64,000 bases of DNA. Source: Terrimonas pollutisoli. Its GTDB lineage: Bacteria; Bacteroidota; Bacteroidia; Chitinophagales; Chitinophagaceae. Both the position numbers and the translations under genes were made by a program. The stretch's first letter is position 1, and every line of letters begins with the position of its first letter. The stretch lies in the NCBI RefSeq assembly GCF_029360765.1, contig NZ_JARKNA010000001.1:682001-746000 (forward strand), given 5' to 3'. The notes under the pieces were generated by a model, which was not told the origin of the DNA, ran no database searches, and worked only from the letters and a program-made list of their open reading frames with translations. Positions 10,196 to 18,379 of this stretch are shown piece after piece.

Positions 10196-10434
10196 GGTTT
10201 AATTCCTTTTTTTGATGTAAAAATGCTATTGCCTGATACAGTGCGTCAGGCAATTTTATTAAATGCGACTCCCGGTATAAGTCAAAGATTAGGCCTGAAA
10301 TCTAAATCGCTGAAACAGATTGAATGCGACTACAGACGATATATCGGAAGGTAGGGATATTACCAGAAAAGCAGTTCATTTTAATGTTTAAGAATTGATT
10401 ACAATTTTCCATTCAACTTATAATAAATAAAAAA
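10196..10434. other. Intergenic spacer, nothing recognised apart from the terminator at its end
   Basis: This is the upstream region of the GT-HAD gene on the minus strand and the tail of the RRM transcript. I see no ORF with coding character, no RNA gene, and no convincing TAnnTTTG promoter facing the GT-HAD gene. Confidence 0.5.
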
Positions 10435-10457
10435 AAAGTCTGGCATTGCCAGACTTT
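10431..10457 (-). terminator. Rho-independent terminator of the RRM gene
   Basis: AAAGTCTGGC and GCCAGACTTT form a perfect 10-bp stem with a 3-nt loop. Read on the minus strand it is followed by a run of T (the plus-strand A-run at 10431-10437). It lies 28 nt after the RRM stop codon. Confidence 0.9.
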
Positions 10458-10484
10458 AAGGATCTATACTATAATTCGGTTGCA

Positions 10485-10883
10485 TTAATAGTCGTTACCA
10501 TATCCACCACGGTCACGATTGTAACCGCCGCCACCGCCTTTGTTATAACCGCCGCCGCCGCCTTTTTTAAAGCCGCCGCCACCGCCGCCGTTGCCAAAGC
10601 TTCTTTTCTTGAAGCCACCACCGCCACCGCCAGAGCCTTCTGGTTTAGGACGGCTTTCATTAACTACAATGTTACGGCCATCAACTTCGCTGCCGTTGAG
10701 TGCTGCAATGGCAGCTTGGGCCTGGTCGTCATTCGGCATTTCTACGAAACCAAAGCCTTTGCTGCGGTTGGTAAATTTGTCGTTAACGATTTTGGCTGAA
10801 GTTACTTCACCATGTGCGGCAAAGAGGTTAGAAAGATCCTGATCTTTCAAATTCCAACTAAGGTTTCCTACGTAAATGTTCAT
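10485..10883 (-). CDS. RRM RNA-binding protein with Gly-rich tail
   Basis: I place the start at the ATG at 10883 (MNIYVGNLSW...), not the track start at 10940, because RRM proteins of this type begin directly with the RNP2 motif. The product is 132 aa. A single RRM (about residues 1-80) has RNP2 IYVGNL and RNP1 KGFGFVEM. A tail of poly-Gly blocks carries FKK, YNK and YNRD insertions. Such small RRM proteins are common in Bacteroidota and cyanobacteria, bind single-stranded RNA and are often cold-induced. The roughly 215-nt stretch between this ATG and the ribosomal-protein terminator would give it an unusually long 5' leader, which could suit temperature or autoregulation, but no specific element was identified. 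The plus-strand ORF at 10446-10799 is a shadow of the Gly codons. Confidence 0.9.
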   Translation of the reverse strand: MNIYVGNLSWNLKDQDLSNLFAAHGEVTSAKIVNDKFTNRSKGFGFVEMPNDDQAQAAIAALNGSEVDGRNIVVNESRPKPEGSGGGGGGFKKRSFGNGGGGGGFKKGGGGGYNKGGGGGYNRDRGGYGNDY

Positions 10884-11100
10884 TTTGAGAAATTTAAAAA
10901 ATAAAAAAAGTGCTAACAGTAAACAGTAACCGATGAACATTCTACGTTTATTTCGAAACGTTCAGGACTTATAAAACTGTAAAGAACACCAAGACCATAC
11001 AAAATAACGGATTTTTTTTTGACATTCTGGTAAATATTATTTATAACATCCAGAATTTCATAAAGCTTTGGTAATGAAAGGCGACAAATACCGTTAAAAT

Positions 11101-11130
11101 TAAAGCCCTCCGGCCAGCCGGAGGGCTTTA
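11101..11130 (-). terminator. Terminator of the rpsF-rpsR-rplI operon
   Basis: TAAAGCCCTCCGGC and GCCGGAGGGCTTTA form a very GC-rich 14-bp inverted repeat just after rplI. The T-run on the minus strand is short (TTTAATTTT), but stem strength and position support termination. Confidence 0.85.
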
Positions 11131-11163
11131 ATTTATCATTTAAAAGAAATTTTAGGTTTGGCT

Positions 11164-11610
11164 TTATTCAGCTCCAACCTCAAATTCAACTTCTGTTGAA
11201 TGACCGTTGCCGAAATCGATTGATGCTTTATAAGAACCAAGTTCTTTTACTTCATCAACAATACTTATTTTTCTGCGGTCAATCTCGTAGCCTTTTTGTT
11301 CGCGAATCGCACGGCTTAATTGCAATGACGTTACACTACCGAAAATCTTTCCACTGGTACCCGTTTTAGCGCCCAGTTTAATTGGAGATTCTTTCAGTTT
11401 TGCAATTACACTGTTTATTTCAGCCAGCATTTTCGCTTCTTTTTTGGCTACTTGTTTCAGCTTTTCTTCCAGTTGCTTGCGGTTGCCCGGATTGCTCTCA
11501 ATAGCCAATTGGCGAGGGAACAGGAAGTTGCGGGCATAACCATTCTTTACTTTTACTACCTCATTGGCAGCACCCAGGTTGTCAACATCCTGGATTAATA
11601 TTACATCCAT
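11164..11610 (-). CDS. rplI: 50S ribosomal protein L9
   Basis: Start chosen at the ATG at 11610 (MDVILIQDVDNLG), giving 148 aa, the usual L9 length. The track start adds MVNKKKK, which L9 proteins do not have. The N-terminal domain has the family signature of L9: KNGYARNFLFPR. A long helix follows (about residues 40-75), then the C-terminal domain. L9 binds 23S rRNA at the L1 stalk base. It is the last gene of the rpsF-rpsR-rplI operon, followed by a strong terminator. Confidence 0.97.
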   Translation of the reverse strand: MDVILIQDVDNLGAANEVVKVKNGYARNFLFPRQLAIESNPGNRKQLEEKLKQVAKKEAKMLAEINSVIAKLKESPIKLGAKTGTSGKIFGSVTSLQLSRAIREQKGYEIDRRKISIVDEVKELGSYKASIDFGNGHSTEVEFEVGAE

Positions 11611-11692
11611 TTTTTTCTTTTTGTTCACCATTACCCAGTCTTGATTATGATCAGACTGTCTTTTCTGCTGTTAGCGGAAAGTTAGGGTGAGG

Positions 11693-11956
11693 TTATTTTA
11701 AAAGGTCTGTTACATAAGGCAATAATGCCATCTGGCGAGCTTTTTTAATCGCATCTGATACTTTACGCTGATATTTCAGGCTGTTACCAGTCAAGCGACG
11801 AGGTAATAATTTACCCTGCTCGTTCAGGAATTTTTTCAGGAACTCTATATCCTTATAATCGATATAGTGCATGCCGTACTTTTTGAAACGGCAGAATTTT
11901 TTTACCCTTTTGTCGCTTTTGATAGCGGTCAGGTATTTAATTTCATTTTTTGCCAT
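11693..11956 (-). CDS. rpsR: 30S ribosomal protein S18
   Basis: 87 aa with the S18 core [18 protein letters not shown] and [24 protein letters not shown]; it pairs with S6 on the platform of the 30S subunit. The gene sits 3 nt after rpsF and 82 nt before the preferred rplI start, the usual order. It carries one cysteine, so it is not the Zn-binding four-Cys form. Confidence 0.97.
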   Translation of the reverse strand: MAKNEIKYLTAIKSDKRVKKFCRFKKYGMHYIDYKDIEFLKKFLNEQGKLLPRRLTGNSLKYQRKVSDAIKKARQMALLPYVTDLLK

Positions 11957-11959
11957 GTC

Positions 11960-12316
11960 TTAAGCCTCCACTACTTTTTCAGTTCCTGTTTTTACACCAC
12001 TTCTCTTTTTAGCGTTGTACTCGACGGCGTATTTATCGAGTTTAGTACAAAGGTGACGCAGGACAGCCTCGTCACGCAGAAGCTGGATCTTCAGCTTCTC
12101 ATTGAAGTCGGATGGCGCAGTGTATTCCAAAACCCAATAAAGACCGGTAGTCTTTTTCTGGATTGGATACGCCAGTGATTTTAGTCCCCATGCGTTTTCA
12201 GCTACAATAGAGCCACCGTTTTCGGTAACCAGCGCTGCAAACTTTTTTTGTTCTGCTTTGAATTCATCATCGCTCAGAACAGGGGTAAAAATCACCATCA
12301 ATTCGTAATTGTTCAT
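11960..12316 (-). CDS. rpsF: 30S ribosomal protein S6
   Basis: 118 aa beginning MNNYELMVIFTPVLSDDEF, the typical S6 opening. A ferredoxin-like fold includes GLKSLAYPIQKKTTGLYWVLEYTA with the conserved LAYPI motif. First gene of the rpsF-rpsR-rplI operon. The C-terminal tail is rich in Lys and Glu, as in other Bacteroidota S6 proteins. Confidence 0.97.
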   Translation of the reverse strand: MNNYELMVIFTPVLSDDEFKAEQKKFAALVTENGGSIVAENAWGLKSLAYPIQKKTTGLYWVLEYTAPSDFNEKLKIQLLRDEAVLRHLCTKLDKYAVEYNAKKRSGVKTGTEKVVEA

Positions 12317-12373
12317 TTACCTGTGTTTGTGATTTAAAATTTGTTTATCCCGGTGCTTTTGGCTACGGGGCGG

Positions 12374-12401
12374 CAAAGATAAGTATTTGAAGGTAGAACA
12401 A
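12374..12401 (-). promoter_or_regulatory. Candidate promoter of the rpsF operon
   Basis: On the minus strand TATCTTTG (12374-12381) matches TAnnTTTG, and CTTG lies 17 nt further upstream near 12401. The position, about 60 nt upstream of the rpsF ATG, is suitable for a ribosomal operon. The -33 element is imperfect. Confidence 0.55.
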
Positions 12402-12465
12402 GGAGGGTGATGTCAAAGTTTTTTAGACTTTCGGTTTAATAGGAATCTTTATAGGGCAACCAAGT

Positions 12466-14187
12466 CTAATTCGTTGACTTGTAATTAATTTCATCAGAAG
12501 GTAAGCAATCAATAACCCTTAGCTGAAGATTTTTTTCTCCGTTCCACTCATTCACATCAATTTTAAAAACTACGTCAACCGGCTGTTTATATTTGAGAAA
12601 CTCGTATTTAGGTGCCATGTTAAACCCGATTCCCGTGAGAGTAATATTATTCTTTTTTAAACAAAAGCGAAGGTGTTCTTCTTTCACTATTTTCGAATAG
12701 CCGTTGTCAGTAACATTTTTGACGAGAAATACCGGGCGAAGATTTTCAGGTCCGAATGGTTCCATTTGGGAAATAATATTGTAAAAAGACCAGGTAATAT
12801 CCTCAAAGCCTATTTCAGCATCTATGACAACTTCCGGAACCAAAAAATCGGGATTGATGGTCGAAGCGACGATCTCCTCAAATTTGTTTCTAAACGCATC
12901 AATTTTATCTATTTCCAGTGTCATTCCGGCAGCAGCAAAATGCCCTCCATATCCGAGTAAGTGTTCTTTACAGGCATGAATGGCTTCATAAAGATTAAAA
13001 CCCGGAACACTCCTGGCACTCCCTGCAGCAAATTCTCCTGATTGAGTTAAAATGATCGTCGGACGGTAATAGTGTTCTATCACTCTTGACGCAACAATTC
13101 CAACTACACCTTTATGCCAATGAGGCTGGAATAGAACGGTCGATTTGTTTTTTTGCCATTGATCATTGGCTTCAATAAGAGACAATGCTTCAAGCGTAGT
13201 GTTAATATCAGCCTCTTTTCTATCACTGTTATCGCTATGAAGCATTTCAGCAAATCCCAAAGCTTCATCATAAGTTTTTGCAATAAATAATTCTACTGCT
13301 TTCCTGGCGTCATCCATTCTTCCCGCTGCATTCACCCTTGGAGCAATCATGAAAACAAGATTGTGAATATGCAATTCACTTTTTAGCCCGCTCAGGAAAC
13401 TCAAAGCCGTGATGCCATTATTAGGATTTTCGTTGGCTTTTTTTAAACCATGGAAGGCCAAAACCCGGTTTTCACCAGTCATTGGGACAATATCGGCGGC
13501 GATGGCCACAGCTACAAGATCAAGAAATTCATAGGAATGCTCCACCCCAAGATTCAATCTCTCGGCCAAAGCCATTATCAATTTAAAACCAACGCCACAG
13601 CCACAAAGTTCCTTATAGGGATAGTTACAGTCTTTTTGTTTTGGATTTAAAATAGCAACAGCCGGCGGCAATATTTCGTCAGGCATGTGGTGATCGCAAA
13701 CGACAAAATCGATGTTTAGCCCTTTTGCATAATAGATCAGATCAACTGATTTAATGCCACAGTCCAGTGAAATGATCAAACCAAAGCCATTTTGTTTTGC
13801 GAAGTCGATTCCGGCTTTGCTAACGCCATACCCTTCCCGGTATCGGTGAGGGATATAAAAGTCAACATTGGAATGTTGTTTTATAAGGAATTGATACATG
13901 CAGGCAACAGCAGTCGTGCCATCTACATCATAATCCCCGAACACTAATATTTTTTCATTATTAGTAATTGCCCGCAATATTCTTTCAACCGCTTTATCCA
14001 TGTCTTTCATAAGCCACGGGCTATGTAAATGGGATAACTGCGGCCTGAAAAAGTCTTTTGCGGTTTCAAAATTTGAGATACCCCGTTGAGATAAAATTTT
14101 GCAAAGGATGGGATGAATATTGAGGGCCTTTTGTAAAAGCAGGGTATTCTCATTGTCGTCTTGTAATATTGTCCACCGTTTCTTCAT
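12466..14187 (-). CDS. recJ: Single-stranded-DNA-specific exonuclease RecJ
   Basis: I take the ATG at 14187 (MKKRWTILQDD...), giving 573 aa. The track start at 14217 is a TTG directly against the upstream stop. DHH-family motifs are intact: VFGDYDVDGTTA, then SLDCGI, then VVCDHHMPD. A DHHA1 domain (VGIVASRVIEHYYRP, GGHFAAAGM) and the C-terminal OB-like domain follow. RecJ degrades single-stranded DNA 5' to 3' with Mn/Mg in recombination and mismatch repair. It lies 30 nt downstream of the polyprenyl synthase gene and is probably co-transcribed with it. Length and motifs are normal. Confidence 0.95.
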   Translation of the reverse strand: MKKRWTILQDDNENTLLLQKALNIHPILCKILSQRGISNFETAKDFFRPQLSHLHSPWLMKDMDKAVERILRAITNNEKILVFGDYDVDGTTAVACMYQFLIKQHSNVDFYIPHRYREGYGVSKAGIDFAKQNGFGLIISLDCGIKSVDLIYYAKGLNIDFVVCDHHMPDEILPPAVAILNPKQKDCNYPYKELCGCGVGFKLIMALAERLNLGVEHSYEFLDLVAVAIAADIVPMTGENRVLAFHGLKKANENPNNGITALSFLSGLKSELHIHNLVFMIAPRVNAAGRMDDARKAVELFIAKTYDEALGFAEMLHSDNSDRKEADINTTLEALSLIEANDQWQKNKSTVLFQPHWHKGVVGIVASRVIEHYYRPTIILTQSGEFAAGSARSVPGFNLYEAIHACKEHLLGYGGHFAAAGMTLEIDKIDAFRNKFEEIVASTINPDFLVPEVVIDAEIGFEDITWSFYNIISQMEPFGPENLRPVFLVKNVTDNGYSKIVKEEHLRFCLKKNNITLTGIGFNMAPKYEFLKYKQPVDVVFKIDVNEWNGEKNLQLRVIDCLPSDEINYKSTN

Positions 14188-14217
14188 TCTTCCTAAATCT
14201 TTTAAGCAAGCTGTCAA

Positions 14218-15180
14218 TCAATACTTCCTGTCAGTTACATATAGGACAAGATTTTCTAACCCCTGCCTGGCGGCATTCTCCGGGAATTGATTGAGAATAT
14301 CTAATGCTTCTTTCTTGAATTGGTTCATTTTTTCGGCAGCATATGCTATGCCGCCGGCTTCCTTTACTTTTTTAATTATCCAACTTACCTTTTCTTTATC
14401 CTGGTTTTTATTTTTGACAATATAAATAATTTCCCGCCTTGTTTTTTTATCAGTATTGTTCAATGTGTAGATGAGGGGAAGAGTTAGTTTTTTCTCTTTG
14501 ATATCGTTGCCGGTTGGTTTGCCGACATTCTCGCTTGAATAATCAAACAGATCATCTTTGATCTGAAAGGCCATGCCGGTTTTCTCACCAAAGAGCCTCA
14601 TCTTTTCCGCTATTTCTTCGTTGTTGCTGGTTGACCACGCACCTGCCGAACAAGCTGAAGCTAACAGGGATGCGGTTTTATTGCGAATTATCTCAAAATA
14701 AACATCTTCGCTTAGGTTGAGTGACCGGGCCTTTTCGATCTGTAAAAGTTCCCCTTCGCTCATTTTCCTGACCGCATCGGAAAGGATGTGAAGAATTTTA
14801 TGGTCATTATTATCGAGGGACATTAATAGTCCTTTTGCGAGCAAATAATCACCCACCAAAACAGACACTTTGTTTTTCCACAATGCATAAACGGAAAAAA
14901 ATCCTCTTCTTTCCTGGGAGTCATCGACCACATCATCATGTACAAGGGTCGCGGTATGTAAAAGCTCAACCAGTGAGGCGGCCCTATATGCTGGTTCAGT
15001 GATCTCACCGCACAATTTTGCGGAAAGTAACACGAACATGGGCCTAATTTGTTTGCCCTTTCGCTTAACGATATATCTCATTATTCTATCCAGGAGGGGG
15101 GTCTGACTGCGGACAGCCTCTCTGAACCTGGTTTCAAATACCTTCAATTCTGTTTCTATCAATCCTGCGGGTAAGCTCAT
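14218..15180 (-). CDS. Long-chain polyprenyl diphosphate synthase
   Basis: This 320-aa trans-prenyltransferase has both Asp-rich motifs, LVHDDVVDDSQERRG and FQIKDDLFDYSSENVGK. It condenses isopentenyl diphosphate units onto an allylic primer to make the side chain of a quinone. Because the window also carries futalosine-pathway genes (mqnB, mqnD), the product is probably the menaquinone tail; chain length cannot be read safely. The residues before the first motif (LVELLHTATLVHDD) are of the long-chain (octaprenyl/heptaprenyl) type, not the short FPP type. The likely partner in the transcript is recJ. Confidence 0.9.
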   Translation of the reverse strand: MSLPAGLIETELKVFETRFREAVRSQTPLLDRIMRYIVKRKGKQIRPMFVLLSAKLCGEITEPAYRAASLVELLHTATLVHDDVVDDSQERRGFFSVYALWKNKVSVLVGDYLLAKGLLMSLDNNDHKILHILSDAVRKMSEGELLQIEKARSLNLSEDVYFEIIRNKTASLLASACSAGAWSTSNNEEIAEKMRLFGEKTGMAFQIKDDLFDYSSENVGKPTGNDIKEKKLTLPLIYTLNNTDKKTRREIIYIVKNKNQDKEKVSWIIKKVKEAGGIAYAAEKMNQFKKEALDILNQFPENAARQGLENLVLYVTDRKY

Positions 15181-15302
15181 ATGTTAAAAAACGGCAATTT
15201 ACGTTGCAAAAAATTAATGCAGCGAATGCAACGAAATTGACCTTTTTTGTGACTAAGTAATTGAAAAATAAGAACAAACTACATGAAAAATTTTCACAAA
15301 AA

Positions 15303-15333
15303 TTTGGTTATTGTGGTTCAAGTCATATTTTTG
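15303..15333 (+). promoter_or_regulatory. Bacteroidota-type promoter of the OmpA-like gene
   Basis: TTTG (15303-15306), a 19-nt spacer and TATTTTTG (15326-15333) match the Bacteroidota primary-sigma consensus TTTG/TAnnTTTG at the right spacing. The ATG at 15376 is about 40 nt downstream. This is the clearest promoter in the window. Confidence 0.8.
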
Positions 15334-15375
15334 CGTTTTATTAGGACATTGTTTTCTCAATCTTAATCCTTAGTT

Positions 15376-17001
15376 ATGATAAGCAAAAAGTACACATTAC
15401 TGGCAGGTTTATTCTGTCTAATGACATCATTTGGTTTCGCCCAAGCGCAAGTTGGAAGCAGCTATAATGTGTCAGATTCTTCCGTAATTCCGTCTAAAAG
15501 AATGCCTCAGCATACTGAGTTTTTGAACGGAACCAATAATTTTCCGGCCAAACCTCGTAATCAATGGGAAATAGGTATTAAAGGTGGTGCATTTACCGTT
15601 AGTGGCGATTTACCTTCTGTTTTTCCAACTTTGGGTTTTGGTGCTCATGTTAGAAAATCGTTTGGTTATGTGTTTTCTATGAGACTGGAATATTTGCATG
15701 GTACTGGTAAAGGTTTGAACTGGAAACCTTCTAGCTACATCCCTGCAAGACCTGATAACCCTTGGTCAGCAGCCGGATATACTGGTGGAGTATACTACAA
15801 TAACTATAAAACAAGTGTAAATGATCTCTCCCTTCAGGGAGTTGTAACCCTTAACAATATTCGCTTTCATAAAGCTAAAACAGGGTTTAACATGTACGTA
15901 TTTGGTGGTATAGGCGGAACAATTTATGATACGAAAGTAAATGCACTTAATGGGACAGCGTCTTATCAAACCGATTTCAGTGGAGTAAATGGCGGCGTTT
16001 ATAAAGATCGTAAGGATACTCGTAAAACTTTGAGAGACATATTGGATGATTCTTATGAATCGCCTGCTGAAAACCATGGTGAAACACGTCCTAAATTGTT
16101 CGGCGATACATTTAAACCCTCTGGCACAGTTGGTTTAGGTATGGCTTTCAAATTAAGCAATCGTATCAATTTGGCTATTGAAGACCGTGTAACCTTCATT
16201 AAGGATGATTTATTAGATGGACAGCGTTGGTCTGAACAAGGTGACCTTACCGGGGATTTTGATTCCTATAACTACGCAACTGTTGGTTTAAACTTCAACC
16301 TGGGTGCAAAATCTGTTGAACCTCTTTACTGGTTAAATCCTTTGGATTATGCTTACAGCGAAATCCGCAATCCTCGCCTGATGAGGCTGCCAAAACCAGT
16401 TTTACCAGATGCAGATGGTGATGGTGTTACTGACCAATTTGACCAGGAGCAAACTCCTGCCGGTGTACCTGTTGATTCCCATGGGGTGAGCCGTGATACT
16501 GATGGTGATGGTGTTCCTGATTCTAAAGACAAGGAATTGATCACTCCAACTCATTGCCAACCAGTAGATGCTGACGGTGTAGGTAAATGCCCATGCCCAG
16601 ATAAATCTTGCTTCGAAGGATTGGTTGCTAAAGATGATTGCGCAGAGAAGTTAGGTGCATTACCAAGCATTTCCTTCAAAAAGGGATCAAATGTGCTGAG
16701 CGATGATAATAAAGCTGTTTTGGCTACAGTAGCCGCTAAACTGCGCAACGCACCAGAGTGTAAGGTAGTTGTGATCGGTTATTGCTCTTCAAGCAAAAAA
16801 GAACAGCAATTGAGCTGGGATCACGTAAACAAAGTAATCACTCACCTGGTTGAGAAAGAAGGTTTAAGCGCAGACCGCTTTATCTTCAACTATGGCCAGG
16901 AAGGTGGTGATTGCGATACAGTTGATCTGCGCGGCGCAGCTGAAGGTGAAGAAGGACCAAATACTGTGGCTCCTCCACACCCTAACCTTCGCAAAAAATA
17001 A
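15376..17001 (+). CDS. OmpA-like outer membrane beta-barrel protein
   Basis: 541 aa with a Sec signal peptide (cleavage near FGFAQAQ). An N-terminal region of about 310 residues has beta-barrel character (alternating aromatic strands, GVGLGMAFKLSNRINLAIEDRV). Two TSP3-like calcium motifs follow (DADGDGVTDQFDQ, DTDGDGVPDSKDKE). The C-terminal domain (about 425-541) is OmpA-like: ISFKKGSNVLSDDNKAVLATVAAKL. Its second half is atypical, lacking the usual LSxxRA peptidoglycan-binding signature (LSWDHVNKVITHL here), and it carries several Cys residues. Strong promoter and terminator suggest a monocistronic, abundant protein. It probably anchors the outer membrane to the wall, but peptidoglycan binding is uncertain given the motif changes. 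Confidence 0.85.
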   Translation: MISKKYTLLAGLFCLMTSFGFAQAQVGSSYNVSDSSVIPSKRMPQHTEFLNGTNNFPAKPRNQWEIGIKGGAFTVSGDLPSVFPTLGFGAHVRKSFGYVFSMRLEYLHGTGKGLNWKPSSYIPARPDNPWSAAGYTGGVYYNNYKTSVNDLSLQGVVTLNNIRFHKAKTGFNMYVFGGIGGTIYDTKVNALNGTASYQTDFSGVNGGVYKDRKDTRKTLRDILDDSYESPAENHGETRPKLFGDTFKPSGTVGLGMAFKLSNRINLAIEDRVTFIKDDLLDGQRWSEQGDLTGDFDSYNYATVGLNFNLGAKSVEPLYWLNPLDYAYSEIRNPRLMRLPKPVLPDADGDGVTDQFDQEQTPAGVPVDSHGVSRDTDGDGVPDSKDKELITPTHCQPVDADGVGKCPCPDKSCFEGLVAKDDCAEKLGALPSISFKKGSNVLSDDNKAVLATVAAKLRNAPECKVVVIGYCSSSKKEQQLSWDHVNKVITHLVEKEGLSADRFIFNYGQEGGDCDTVDLRGAAEGEEGPNTVAPPHPNLRKK

Positions 17002-17031
17002 AAATTAGCGATTTACTTTTTGCTGATATAC

Positions 17032-17062
17032 AAACCCTTCCGCTTTTGCGGGAGGGTTTTTC
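17032..17062 (+). terminator. Terminator after the OmpA-like gene
   Basis: AAACCCTTCCGC and GCGGGAGGGTTT pair with one G-T wobble around a TTTT loop and run into TTTTTC, 30 nt after the stop. Confidence 0.92.
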
Positions 17063-17138
17063 ATATTGGCTTTATCAAAACCTTAACTGCATGATTTTGG
17101 CAACTTATCTTTTTTACATAAGTTTTGTTGCCATCCAT

Positions 17139-17146
17139 TAACTTTG
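17139..17146 (+). promoter_or_regulatory. -7 element TAACTTTG just before bamD
   Basis: TAACTTTG fits TAnnTTTG and lies only 10 nt before the bamD ATG, so the transcript would have a leader of a few bases at most. No clean -33 TTTG is seen at the normal distance. Confidence 0.5.
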
Positions 17147-17155
17147 CACACCTTT

Positions 17156-17974
17156 ATGCGTTTTATACCGGTATTACTGATAACTGTTTTATTAGCAAGC
17201 TGCGGAGGAAAAAGTATTAATAAAGTACTTAAAAGCCCTGATCCCGAATACAAGTTGCGTATAGCTGAAAAATATTTCGTTCAAAAAAAATATAGCAAAG
17301 CACAGGTTTTATACGAAGATGTAATGCCATTTTATAAAACGAGACCCGAATTTCAGGACATCTATTATAAATATGCATACTGTGCCTATAACCAGGCTGA
17401 TTATTTAAATGCAGAAAATCTCTTTAAAACGTTCCTCGAAATTTTCCCCAATAGCCCCAAGGCTGAGGAAATGGATTATATGAGGGCTTATAGCTTTTAT
17501 AAACAATCGCCGAAGCCGGAATTGGATCAAACCAATACTATCAAGGCTATGGGAATGATGCAGGTTTTTATCAATACTCATCCTGGCTCGGAAAGAAATA
17601 AACAGGCTTCTGAAATAATCGACGTATGCAGGGGGAAATTGGAGATAAAAGACTATAAAAGTGCGAAGCTATACTTTGATATGGGGCAATTCAGAGCTGC
17701 TGGAGTTGCCTTTACGGCTTTGCTAAATGGGTTTCCCGAATCCCCACAAGCCGATGAGTATAAGCTTATGATCATAAAATCGTATTTTCGGTACGCTGAA
17801 ATGAGCATCGAGGAAAAGAAAACGGAGCGATTTGAAAAAGTGATCAACGAGTGTGAGGATTTTGTTGACCGTTTTCCTGAAAGTAAGTTGCGCAAAGATG
17901 TTGAAGACTACATGACTTTATCTCAAACTAATATTAAAAATTTAAAAAATGAGCAAGCTAAGACGTCAGCTTAG
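17156..17974 (+). CDS. bamD: Outer membrane assembly lipoprotein BamD
   Basis: Start set at the ATG at 17156 (MRFIPVLLITVLLASCGG), 272 aa; the track start is an upstream TTG. A lipoprotein signal ends at LLASC. TPR-like helical repeats follow (AEKYFVQKKYSKAQVLYEDVMPFY, YCAYNQADYLNAENLFKTF), the fold of BamD, which works with BamA to insert beta-barrel proteins. It opens an operon with rpoZ, coaBC, DUF4835 and DUF4296, a conserved Bacteroidota arrangement. The stop overlaps rpoZ by 26 nt, implying translational coupling. Confidence 0.92.
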   Translation: MRFIPVLLITVLLASCGGKSINKVLKSPDPEYKLRIAEKYFVQKKYSKAQVLYEDVMPFYKTRPEFQDIYYKYAYCAYNQADYLNAENLFKTFLEIFPNSPKAEEMDYMRAYSFYKQSPKPELDQTNTIKAMGMMQVFINTHPGSERNKQASEIIDVCRGKLEIKDYKSAKLYFDMGQFRAAGVAFTALLNGFPESPQADEYKLMIIKSYFRYAEMSIEEKKTERFEKVINECEDFVDRFPESKLRKDVEDYMTLSQTNIKNLKNEQAKTSA

Positions 17975-18290
17975 TGCTGGTATTGCCAACAATGTGGAAA
18001 CAAAAAGCCTTGATGACCTGAGGAAAAAGACTGGCAATTTATATGAGTCTATTGCCGTTGTTGCAAAAAGAGCAAACCAGATAAACATATCTCTTAAGGA
18101 AGAGCTTCATAACAAACTGGATGAATTTGCCAGCCATACAGATAGCCTGGAAGAAATCCATGAAAATAAGGAGCAGATAGAAATTTCCCGCGCCTACGAA
18201 AGAATGCCAAACCCTGCCTTATTGGCCACGCAGGAGTTTATGGATGATAAAATCTATTTCCGCAAAGGAGAAGATCAATTATTTGACTAA
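17949..18290 (+). CDS. rpoZ: DNA-directed RNA polymerase omega subunit (Rpb6-type)
   Basis: 113 aa. The core TGNLYESIAVVAKRANQIN matches the omega/Rpb6 helix region of Bacteroidota, with acidic-rich helices downstream. Omega helps assemble beta-prime. The ATG at 17949 lies inside the end of bamD (26-nt overlap), and coaBC follows after 89 nt. The extended C-terminus compared with E. coli omega is usual for this phylum. Confidence 0.85.
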   Translation: MSKLRRQLSAGIANNVETKSLDDLRKKTGNLYESIAVVAKRANQINISLKEELHNKLDEFASHTDSLEEIHENKEQIEISRAYERMPNPALLATQEFMDDKIYFRKGEDQLFD

Positions 18291-18316
18291 GCTAGATAAG
18301 TACAATAATACTCTGG

Positions 18317-18345
18317 GCGATATGGTGACAGCTATATCGCTTTTG
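18317..18345 (+). terminator. Weak hairpin between rpoZ and coaBC
   Basis: GCGATAT (18317-18323) pairs with ATATCGC (18334-18340) around a 10-nt loop and is followed by TTTTG. It may partly terminate or process the operon mRNA; the short T-run argues against full termination. Confidence 0.4.
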
Positions 18346-18379
18346 TATTTTATGGGCAAATAGATAATTTTGGAAGACG

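Noticed and set aside
10446-10799. Plus-strand ORF of 117 aa rich in Ala/Thr/Val
   Set aside because: It is the antisense of the Gly-rich RRM tail; repeated GGX codons make long open frames on the other strand.
14188-14217. recJ start at TTG 14217
   Set aside because: The TTG abuts the stop of the upstream gene and adds residues not typical of RecJ; ATG 14187 gives the usual opening.
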